Below, piece after piece: positions 1 to 5,148 of a DNA stretch of 5,148 nt. A program made the position numbers and the translations under genes. Every line of letters starts with the position of its first letter. The first letter of the stretch is position 1. The DNA is from Planctomycetales bacterium (GTDB lineage Bacteria; Planctomycetota; Phycisphaerae; SM23-33), in contig DAOVLV010000179.1 in assembly GCA_030631085.1 (NCBI GenBank), positions 1-5,148 on the forward strand. Reading direction: 5' to 3'. The notes beneath the pieces are model-generated. The model had not been told where the DNA came from and ran no database searches. It was given only the letters and a program-made list of their open reading frames with translations.

Positions 1-491
1 GAAAGGCCGCTCCGCGCGTTGAGGATGTGAACCTCCCAAGCGAACTGGATGAGACTGTCCGCCTGTTGCGGTTTCAGTTTCGTCAGCGGGAAATCCGCGT
101 GAAAATTGGTTTGACCACTCTGCCGACGATTCGAATGGACCGTAACCGTTGTCGGCAATTGTTGTTGAACTTATTGTTGAATGCAGCAGAGGCTTCACCG
201 CGAGGTCTAACCATCCGCGTCGTCGCCAAGACCAATGCCGATAACGTAATCCTGCGGATTAGCGACAGCGGGCCTGGATTTCCGAAAGAGGTACTGGAAG
301 GCCACGCCGAGGAGTTTTTCTCCACGAAGACGACCGGCGCGGGGCTGGGACTGTCAATCTGCCGACGGATAGTGGATGAAGCCGGCGGACGATTGAAACT
401 GTACAATAGCGGTGACGGTGCAGTGGCAGAGATAGTATTGCCGGTGGGAGAAAAAAAGTTCGACACAGAGACGCAGAGGGACAGAGATTAA
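1..491 (+). CDS. Sensor histidine kinase, C-terminal ATPase part (5' end outside window)
   Basis: The reading frame is open to the left edge (first full codon at 3), so the GTG at 27 is probably an internal valine and not the start. The visible part is a HATPase_c domain. The N box NLLLNAAEA has its Mg-binding Asn at 180-182, the G1 box DSGPG is at 264-278, an FFSTK-type F box is at about 315-329, and the G2 box GAGLGLS is at 336-356. The family uses ATP to autophosphorylate a histidine in an upstream DHp domain and passes the phosphate to a response regulator. The DHp and sensory domains are outside the window, so the stimulus is unknown. The F box reads EEFF where EPFF is common. The family-like sequence ends near EIVLPVGE; the last ten or so residues (FDTETQRDRD) are coded by the left arm of an inverted repeat and look like an added tail. 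A response regulator starts 74 nt after the stop, which suggests a cognate NtrB/NtrC-like pair. The domain is certain; the pairing is inferred. Confidence 0.93.
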   Translation, partial: KAAPRVEDVNLPSELDETVRLLRFQFRQREIRVKIGLTTLPTIRMDRNRCRQLLLNLLLNAAEASPRGLTIRVVAKTNADNVILRISDSGPGFPKEVLEGHAEEFFSTKTTGAGLGLSICRRIVDEAGGRLKLYNSGDGAVAEIVLPVGEKKFDTETQRDRD

Positions 492-556
492 AAACAGCAA
501 AGAAATGAAAATCATTTTTTCTCTGTGTCTCTGTGCCTCTGTGGCGAATATTTTTT
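451..556. repeat. Imperfect inverted repeat, 37-nt arms, CACAGAG-rich
   Basis: The left arm (451-487) and right arm (520-556) are complementary at 30 of 37 positions. Three more positions can form G-U pairs in the + strand RNA. The loop is 32 nt (488-519). The arms are built from repeated cacagag / ctctgtg units flanked by an A run (451-457) and a T run (551-556). The left arm codes for the end of the histidine kinase, whose stop is at 489-491. The right arm ends 9 nt before the regulator's ATG. I recall very similar acagagac / ctctgtgcctctgtgg repeats, translated as tails such as TETQRHRE, from many environmental bacterial genomes, so it is probably one copy of a dispersed family. Unlike the other two repeats here, a single arm has no internal hairpin. 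Confidence 0.85.
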
Positions 557-565
557 ACGAGAACA

Positions 566-1969
566 ATGGTTCCGAATAAACCTCACATTCTGATAATCGA
601 CGACGAGCCGAGCATTTGCTGGGCTTTGGCGGAACTGGCTAAGTCGATGGGCTTCGAGGCGCAGACCGCCTCCGATGCCGCTGACGGTATGAGCAAACTC
701 ACCGACGGGTCGGCTGATGTGGTTGTACTGGACATTCAACTTCCCGGTTTCAGCGGCCTGGATGTCCTGCCCGCCATAAAGGCTGATTATCCCGACGTTC
801 CGGTGGTGGTTATCACCGCCTTCGGTACGATGGAGACGGCCATTACCGCCGTTCAGCGAGGCGCGTTTGAGTATCTGCTCAAGCCGGTGGATATGGGAGT
901 GCTCAAGACCGTCCTTTCGGCGGCTGTTGAGCATCGCCGTCGCAGCGCCGAACTGTCAGCCGTTGCCGCCGAACCGGTCAGCGATTCGGCAATGGTCGGG
1001 CGATGCCGGGCGATGCAGGAGATTTTTAAACAGGCGGCGATAGTATCGGCTACCGACATGCCGGTGCTCATTCAGGGCGAGACGGGCACGGGCAAGGAAT
1101 TGCTTGCTCGCGCGATTCACCGATATTCAGGCAGATCGTCGGGTCCTTTCGTCGCGGTCAATTGCTCGCTCTTATCGGGCGAGTTGGTTGGAAGCGAACT
1201 TTTCGGGCATGAGAAGGGCGCTTTTACCGGCGCTGACCGGGCCAGGCCCGGAAAGGTCGCCTCTGCCGACGGAGGGACGCTCCTGCTGGACGAGGTCGGC
1301 GACTTACCGGCGGAAGCCCAGGCGCGGCTACTGCGGTTTCTGGATGACGGCGAGTTTTATCGCGTCGGTTCGTCCCAGCCAGGGTGTGCGGACGTGCGGA
1401 TATTGGCTGCGACCAATCGACCGCTCCGGTCGGCTGCGCTGTCGGGGATGTTTCGTCGGGACCTGTTCTTCAGGATTTCCGGCGTTCTGCTCGAACTTCC
1501 CCCGTTGAACCGGCGGGGCGACGACATTGACCTGTTGATAGATCATTTCCTCACCGGCTGCGGCGCTGCCGGTATAACGGACCCGACCAGAAAGATATTG
1601 AACGCCTACACTTTCCCCGGAAACGTTCGTGAATTGCGCAACATTATTACTGCCGCTGCCGCCATGGCTTCGGGAAGCCCCATCGCGCCTGAACACCTGC
1701 ATGAGGAAATTTTACACCCGACCATACCGGAAAGCGGCGCCTCGCTTGATAAATTGGCTCAAGGCCTTCTGAACGAAGTCCTCACCGCCGGCGTAGAAAA
1801 GGGGTACGAGGAACTGATGTCCCGATGGGAGCGACCAATACTGTCGGCTGCGATGGAGCGATTTTCCGGAAACCAGGCAAAAATTGCCGACGCATTGAAG
1901 ATGCACCGCTCCACATTGCGGAAGAAACTGCGAGAGTACGGATTTATTGGAGAAGAAAGTAGCAGGTAG
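566..1969 (+). CDS. NtrC-family sigma-54-dependent response regulator
   Basis: This is a complete 467-residue regulator with three domains. The receiver (about 6-120) has acidic residues D12/D13, phospho-acceptor D56 in VVVLDIQLPG, T84 and K106. The sigma-54 AAA+ domain (about 140-370) has Walker A GETGTGKE (171-178), an intact GAFTGA loop (218-223) for contact with sigma-54, Walker B LLLDEVGDL (239-247), sensor I RILAATN (278-284), the arginine-finger segment FRRDLFFR (296-303) and the sensor II region PGNVREL. A Fis-type HTH ends the protein (about 424-460). Phosphorylation should allow oligomerisation and ATP-driven opening of sigma-54 promoters. I chose ATG 566 because the receiver starts a few residues later. 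A GTG at 533 is in frame but lies inside the preceding inverted repeat. The Shine-Dalgarno is weak (gaga at 559-562, very close to the ATG), so translation may depend on the upstream kinase gene. The stop TAG (1967-1969) lies inside the next inverted repeat. I saw no sigma-54 -24/-12 promoter in the window, so the target genes are unknown. Confidence 0.96.
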   Translation: MVPNKPHILIIDDEPSICWALAELAKSMGFEAQTASDAADGMSKLTDGSADVVVLDIQLPGFSGLDVLPAIKADYPDVPVVVITAFGTMETAITAVQRGAFEYLLKPVDMGVLKTVLSAAVEHRRRSAELSAVAAEPVSDSAMVGRCRAMQEIFKQAAIVSATDMPVLIQGETGTGKELLARAIHRYSGRSSGPFVAVNCSLLSGELVGSELFGHEKGAFTGADRARPGKVASADGGTLLLDEVGDLPAEAQARLLRFLDDGEFYRVGSSQPGCADVRILAATNRPLRSAALSGMFRRDLFFRISGVLLELPPLNRRGDDIDLLIDHFLTGCGAAGITDPTRKILNAYTFPGNVRELRNIITAAAAMASGSPIAPEHLHEEILHPTIPESGASLDKLAQGLLNEVLTAGVEKGYEELMSRWERPILSAAMERFSGNQAKIADALKMHRSTLRKKLREYGFIGEESSR

Positions 1970-2049
1970 GCTGGGACGGAGCGAAGCGGAGTCCCACCTT
2001 TTTTCGAGATTAAAAGGTGGGACTCCGCTTCGCTCCGTCCCAGCCTACC
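1965..2049. repeat. Perfect 38-bp inverted repeat with REP/BIME-like architecture
   Basis: The left arm (1965-2002) is an exact reverse complement of the right arm (2012-2049), around a 9-nt loop (2003-2011). Each arm has a GTAG tetranucleotide near its outer end (1966-1969 on +, 2045-2048 on -) followed by its own short hairpin: TGGGAC at 1972-1977 pairs with GTCCCA at 1991-1996. GTAG or GGAG followed by an imperfect hairpin, with two units in inverted orientation, is the layout of REP doublets (BIMEs) moved by RAYT Y1 transposases. The assignment to that class is an inference from structure only. The element contains the stop codon of the upstream regulator. No coding potential and no transposase are present. 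Confidence 0.9.
1972..2004 (+). terminator. Possible intrinsic terminator formed by the left repeat unit
   Basis: A 6-bp stem (1972-1977 with 1991-1996, five of six pairs G-C) is followed after two cytosines by six thymines (1999-2004), three bases after the regulator's stop codon. This matches a Rho-independent terminator in outline, but the 13-nt loop is large. As RNA, the long 38-bp hairpin of the full repeat would compete once the right arm is transcribed. On the - strand the mirrored unit has a shorter run of four thymines, so weak termination in both directions is conceivable. Confidence 0.4.
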
Positions 2050-2103
2050 GGCTTTGTGAACTGTTGCGCCTAATGCGACGATAAGTATTCTGTAGCATCG
2101 CGG

Positions 2104-2132
2104 TTGAAAGGTGTAATATCAGTGTGTAGAAT
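2104..2132 (+). promoter_or_regulatory. Sigma-70-type promoter upstream of clpC
   Basis: TTGAAA (2104-2109) and TAGAAT (2127-2132) each match the vegetative -35 and -10 consensus at five of six positions, with the preferred 17-bp spacing. Transcription would start near 2139 and leave a leader of about 88 nt before clpC. There is no CIRCE inverted repeat and no CtsR-like direct repeat, so the usual Gram-positive heat-shock controls of clpC are not visible. The promoter starts 54 bp after the inverted repeat ends, so clpC probably forms its own transcription unit. Confidence 0.6.
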
Positions 2133-2210
2133 GTTAATCGGGGCTGAAAGGTTCGGCGGGTAATGGTTCCCGCTGCTGATAACAGGCCTTGTAAAAAATC
2201 ACTGACTCAT

Positions 2211-2217
2211 GAGGGAG
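2211..2217 (+). promoter_or_regulatory. Ribosome binding site of clpC
   Basis: GAGGGAG is purine-rich and complementary to the anti-Shine-Dalgarno sequence. It lies 9 nt before the ATG at 2227 and supports that start, where the protein begins with the conserved ClpC N-terminus MFERFTDRARK. Confidence 0.75.
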
Positions 2218-2226
2218 TAAGCGTAG

Positions 2227-4752
2227 ATGTTTGAACGATTCACGGATCGCGCCCGCAAAGTAATGGCCTTGGCTAACCAGGAAGCCCAGAGGTTCAGCCA
2301 TGAGTATATCGGTACTGAGCACGTTCTCCTGGGCCTGGTCAAGGAAGGCACCGGTGTCGGCGCGAATGTCCTCAAGAACATCGGCGTTGACCTGCACAAG
2401 GTCCGCATGGAAGTCGAACGCCTGGTCAAATCCGGGCCTGAACTGGTAACGATGGGAAAGTTGCCCCAGACCCCACGCGCCAAGAAGGTCATCGAGTACG
2501 CCATCGAAGAGGCTCGCAGCCTCAATCATAACTACGTCGGTACCGAGCATATTCTGCTGGGGCTTCTGCGCGAGCACGAAGGCGTAGCGGCACAGGTATT
2601 GATGAACATGGGCCTGAAACTCGAAGAAGTGCGCGACGAGGTTCTCAACCTGCTCGGAGCCGGTATGGAGACCGCCGGTCCGCCGGTAGGAGCGCCGGCT
2701 GGCGGCGGAAGAGAAGATCGCAGGAGCAAGGGCAGGAGCAAGACGCCGGCGCTGGACAGTTTCGGACGCGACCTGACCGAACTCGCCCGCAAAGATCAAC
2801 TGGACCCGGTCATCGGACGCACCAACGAGATCGAGCGAGTCATACAGATTCTCTGCCGACGGACAAAGAACAATCCCGTCCTGCTGGGCGAAGCCGGTGT
2901 GGGAAAAACGGCTATCGTTGAAGGTCTGGCGCGGAAGATCGTCGCCAACGACATTCCCGAAATCCTTCACGACCGCCGGATCGTCGCGCTCGACCTTGCG
3001 ATGATGGTGGCCGGTACGAAATACAGGGGACAATTTGAAGAGCGAATCAAGGCCGTTATGAACGAGGTCCGCCGCGCTAAAAATATCATCCTGTTCGTCG
3101 ATGAGATGCACACGCTCGTCGGAGCCGGGGGCGCCGAAGGCGCAATAGATGCAGCCAATGTGCTGAAACCCGCACTCAGCCGAGGCGAAATCCAGTGCAT
3201 CGGCGCAACGACACTGGACGAATACCGCAAATATATCGAAAAAGACAGCGCTCTGGAGCGACGGTTCCAGACGATTGTCGTCGATCCGCCGACGCGGGAT
3301 GAAACGATGGAGATTCTCAAGGGTCTGCGAGGAAGATACGAGGACCATCACCACGTGCGGATTACCGATGAGGCGCTGGAAAAGGCGGTCGAACTTTCCG
3401 CAAGGTACATCACCGGGCGGGTCCAGCCGGACAAGGCCATCGACGTCATGGACGAATCCGGCGCGCGCATGAGACTTAAGACCATGACCAAGCCGCCGGA
3501 CCTCGCCGGAATGGAAAAGCAAATCGAGCAACTCGTTTCAGAGAAGGATGAAGCCGTCAAGAACGCCGATTACGAACGAGCAGCCGAGGTGCGGGACAGG
3601 ATCGAACAATTGCACCTTGCCAAAGACAACCTCACCAACGAGTGGCGCGAACGGGCGAACGAATGCGAAAGGGTGGTGGACGGCGAAGTCATCGCCGAAG
3701 TCGTCTCAACAATGACCGGCGTACCGCTTCGCCGCCTGGAATCCGAAGAGGCTAAGCGACTATTGAAACTCGAAGACGAACTGCACAAGCGGGTCGTCAG
3801 CCAGCACGAAGCCATCGTCGCAGTCGCCAAGGCGATTCGCAGAGCACGGTCAGGACTCAAAGACCCGCGACGACCGATGGGTTCTTTTGTTTTCGTCGGG
3901 CCTTCAGGTGTCGGGAAAACCCTGCTGAGCAAAGCATTGGCCGAATTCATGTTCGGCGACGAAGACGCGCTTATCCAGATGGACATGAGCGAGTACATGG
4001 AAAAGCACAACGTCTCACGCCTGATCGGCGCGCCTCCGGGATACGTCGGATACGAAGAGGGCGGGCAACTGACCGAGCAAATCCGACGCAGGCCATACGC
4101 AGTCGTCCTGCTGGATGAAATCGAAAAGGCGCACCCCGACGTATTCAACATGCTGCTTCAGATAATGGAGGAAGGTCGCCTGACGGATTCCTTTGGCCGG
4201 CGGGTGGATTTCAAAAATACCATATTGATTATGACCTCGAATATCGGGGCAGAACTGATAAAGAACAAGGGCGGTTTCGGATTCGGAAAGCGCGACGAGG
4301 AAGCGTCATACGAAAAGATGAAGGAAATGCTCTCCAAGGAAGTCGAGCGGCACTTCAGGCCTGAATTCCTCAACCGCCTCGACGAGGTGATTGTCTTCAA
4401 GTCGCTGGTGCGTGAAGACCTTGTAACGATCGTCGATTTTGAACTTCGGAAGGTGCGAGATCGCCTTATCGAGCATGGTCTGGAACTGGAACTGACGGCA
4501 GAAGCCAACGAATTCCTCATCGACAAGGGATATAGCCTGGACTTCGGCGCTCGCCCGCTGCGACGCGCCATCGAGCATCATATCGAAGACGTGCTCAGCG
4601 AAGATATCCTCCGTGGCACCTACAAGGGTAACAGCAAGGTCATCGTATCGGTCAAGGCCGACGGCGACGACGACGAAAAACACCTTTACTTCGAGGGCGT
4701 CCGCAAAGAAGAACCAAAACCTGAACCGGCGGAAGTTACCGAAAGCACGTAA
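2227..4752 (+). CDS. clpC: ATP-dependent Clp protease ATP-binding subunit ClpC
   Basis: This 841-residue class I Hsp100 unfoldase is complete and of usual ClpC length. In the cytoplasm it should unfold proteins with ATP and feed them to ClpP. Two Clp_N repeats lie at about 2-66 and 80-143, followed by a Gly/Pro/Arg-rich linker (144-176). AAA+ domain D1 has Walker A GEAGVGKT (221-228), pore loop GTKYRG (263-268) and Walker B IILFVDE (287-293). The short middle region has a UVR motif (about 431-466), which marks ClpC and excludes ClpB with its long coiled coil. D2 has Walker A GPSGVGKT (558-565), pore loop GYVGYEEGG (605-613), Walker B VVLLDE (626-631), sensor I TSN (670-672) and sensor II GARPLRR (774-780). 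The GFGFG segment (683-687) sits where the ClpP-docking loop is expected. Glu31 and Glu107, in two GTEH motifs, correspond to the phosphoarginine-binding Glu32 and Glu106 of Bacillus subtilis ClpC. The C-terminus ends in a charged Glu/Pro/Lys tail (826-841). Its own promoter and RBS precede it. clpP and mcsB are not in the window. Confidence 0.98.
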   Translation: MFERFTDRARKVMALANQEAQRFSHEYIGTEHVLLGLVKEGTGVGANVLKNIGVDLHKVRMEVERLVKSGPELVTMGKLPQTPRAKKVIEYAIEEARSLNHNYVGTEHILLGLLREHEGVAAQVLMNMGLKLEEVRDEVLNLLGAGMETAGPPVGAPAGGGREDRRSKGRSKTPALDSFGRDLTELARKDQLDPVIGRTNEIERVIQILCRRTKNNPVLLGEAGVGKTAIVEGLARKIVANDIPEILHDRRIVALDLAMMVAGTKYRGQFEERIKAVMNEVRRAKNIILFVDEMHTLVGAGGAEGAIDAANVLKPALSRGEIQCIGATTLDEYRKYIEKDSALERRFQTIVVDPPTRDETMEILKGLRGRYEDHHHVRITDEALEKAVELSARYITGRVQPDKAIDVMDESGARMRLKTMTKPPDLAGMEKQIEQLVSEKDEAVKNADYERAAEVRDRIEQLHLAKDNLTNEWRERANECERVVDGEVIAEVVSTMTGVPLRRLESEEAKRLLKLEDELHKRVVSQHEAIVAVAKAIRRARSGLKDPRRPMGSFVFVGPSGVGKTLLSKALAEFMFGDEDALIQMDMSEYMEKHNVSRLIGAPPGYVGYEEGGQLTEQIRRRPYAVVLLDEIEKAHPDVFNMLLQIMEEGRLTDSFGRRVDFKNTILIMTSNIGAELIKNKGGFGFGKRDEEASYEKMKEMLSKEVERHFRPEFLNRLDEVIVFKSLVREDLVTIVDFELRKVRDRLIEHGLELELTAEANEFLIDKGYSLDFGARPLRRAIEHHIEDVLSEDILRGTYKGNSKVIVSVKADGDDDEKHLYFEGVRKEEPKPEPAEVTEST

Positions 4753-4772
4753 CGATAATATTCGAGATGAAC

Positions 4773-4861
4773 ATACATGCCTCGCTAAAGCGAGCACGCC
4801 AACGGAATCGTCATTGAACGCATCCAATCTTTTGGCGTGCTCGCTTTAGCGAGGCATGTAT
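4773..4861. repeat. Perfect 30-bp inverted repeat between clpC and the sigma factor gene
   Basis: The left arm (4773-4802) is an exact reverse complement of the right arm (4832-4861), separated by a 29-nt loop (4803-4831). Each arm contains a smaller hairpin, CTCGC-taaa-GCGAG (4781-4794 in the left arm), so the element can form one long stem or two small ones. It starts 20 bp after the clpC stop and is followed by a weakly T-rich stretch (4859-4866), so it could also help end clpC transcripts. The sequence is unrelated to the other two repeats in the window. I recall similar tgctcgctttagcgaggca palindromes from other environmental genomes, which suggests a dispersed family. Confidence 0.88.
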
Positions 4862-4924
4862 TGTTTCCCGGTGTAAATGTGTTAACATAAGTTTCGATAA
4901 TTCGTCGCTTTTTTCGGGAACATT

Positions 4925-5148
4925 GTGATTGAAAGATCGTCTAAAGTCGTAGCGGGTACCGAAGCAGGCCTATTTGAAGATGCCGCCTTGCTGGAACAGT
5001 ACCGCAAAGGCGACCTCGCCTCCTTCGGCCTGCTGGTGAAAAAGTATCGGGACCGTCTCTACAATTCGCTTCTGAGATTTTGTGGAAATAAAGACGATGC
5101 CGAGGAACTTTCTCAGGAGACGTTCGTCAAAGCAATAGAAGGAATGAC
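4925..5148 (+). CDS. ECF-type RNA polymerase sigma factor, N-terminal part (3' end outside window)
   Basis: The frame from GTG 4925 runs open to the right edge (74 codons). It reads MIERSSKVVAGTEAGLFEDA followed by a sigma-70 region 2 fold. Residues 22-50 (LLEQYRKGDLASFGLLVKKY and onward) resemble region 2.1, and DDAEELSQETFVKA (57-70) is the core-polymerase-binding region 2.2 seen in ECF sigma factors. Region 4 and any anti-sigma gene would lie beyond the window, so the ECF group and the signal are unknown. An in-frame TAA at 4898-4900 limits the start. GTG 4925 is the first normal start codon after it, and GGGAA (4916-4920) is a possible, rather close Shine-Dalgarno. The roughly 20 residues before the family homology form a short N-terminal extension. 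The gene lies 172 bp after clpC across an inverted repeat, so co-transcription is doubtful. Confidence 0.9.
   Translation, partial: MIERSSKVVAGTEAGLFEDAALLEQYRKGDLASFGLLVKKYRDRLYNSLLRFCGNKDDAEELSQETFVKAIEGM

Noticed and set aside
533..565. GTG at 533 as an 11-codon upstream start of the response regulator
   Set aside because: The extra residues are coded by the right arm of the first repeat and are not family-like; the receiver starts normally after ATG 566.
512..934. A 140-codon - strand frame ending in SPQRHRDTEKK
   Set aside because: It is antisense to the receiver domain of the regulator, and its familiar-looking tail is simply the inverted repeat translated on the other strand.
2154..2175. 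Small hairpin in the clpC leader (7-bp stem including one G-U, 8-nt loop) as a riboswitch or thermometer
   Set aside because: The stem is short, does not cover the Shine-Dalgarno at 2211-2217, and matches no riboswitch core I recognise.
2134..3531. A 465-codon open frame on the - strand
   Set aside because: It lies almost entirely antisense to clpC, whose motifs are intact throughout. Its translation shows no domain I recognise, and long antisense frames are common opposite GC-rich genes.
2227..4752. ClpB or ClpA identity for the Hsp100 gene
   Set aside because: The middle region is short with a UVR motif, unlike the long ClpB coiled coil; ClpA lacks the UVR region, and the N-terminus is typical of ClpC.
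4306..4827. A 173-codon - strand frame starting in the loop of the third repeat
   Set aside because: It is antisense to the ClpC D2 domain, has no recognisable domain, and its apparent start lies within the repeat.
4613..4849. A 78-codon + strand frame overlapping the end of clpC
   Set aside because: It is out of frame with the well-supported ClpC C-terminus and then reads through the inverted repeat; nothing supports translation.
4880..4887. Palindrome TGTTAACA as an operator upstream of the sigma factor
   Set aside because: It is only 8 bp, the symmetry does not extend outward, and there is no second copy.
4861..4901. Promoter for the ECF sigma factor (TTGTTT at 4861 with TAACAT at 4883, or GATAAT at 4896)
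   Set aside because: The first pair matches the consensus weakly at a 16-bp spacing, and the second -10 has no fitting -35. An ECF-type or other promoter cannot be told from chance in AT-rich sequence.

Overview
The window is a piece of a moderately GC-rich bacterial chromosome. It has four protein genes on the + strand, two of them cut by the window edges, and each of the three gaps between them holds a different inverted repeat. The ClpC sequence, the sigma-54-dependent two-component pair, the ECF sigma factor and the palindromic intergenic repeats together suggest a member of the Planctomycetes/PVC group, possibly Phycisphaerae-like. This is a judgement from recalled family resemblance; no search was run.

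Layout: positions 1-491 are the 3' end (ATPase domain) of a sensor histidine kinase. Its last codons and stop run into an imperfect inverted repeat (451-556). A complete NtrC-type response regulator (566-1969) follows, with receiver, sigma-54 AAA+ and Fis-type HTH domains. Kinase and regulator are very probably a cognate pair. The regulator's stop codon lies inside the left arm of a second, perfect 38-bp inverted repeat (1965-2049). Next comes a leader with a near-consensus sigma-70 promoter (2104-2132) and a good Shine-Dalgarno, then a complete clpC (2227-4752). A third, perfect 30-bp inverted repeat (4773-4861) lies between clpC and the start of an ECF sigma factor (4925 to the window end).

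The genes form at least two functional groups: a two-component switch for sigma-54 promoters whose target is not visible here, and the ClpC unfoldase, which would work with a ClpP encoded elsewhere. Whether the ECF sigma factor is linked to clpC cannot be decided from this window.

The genes belong to well-known families. The notable content is intergenic: three unrelated inverted repeats occupy three of three gaps, two of them reach into the upstream gene and carry or abut its stop codon, and one has the GTAG-plus-hairpin doublet architecture of REP/BIME elements mobilised by RAYT (Y1) transposases. No transposase, CRISPR array, tRNA or rRNA is visible.
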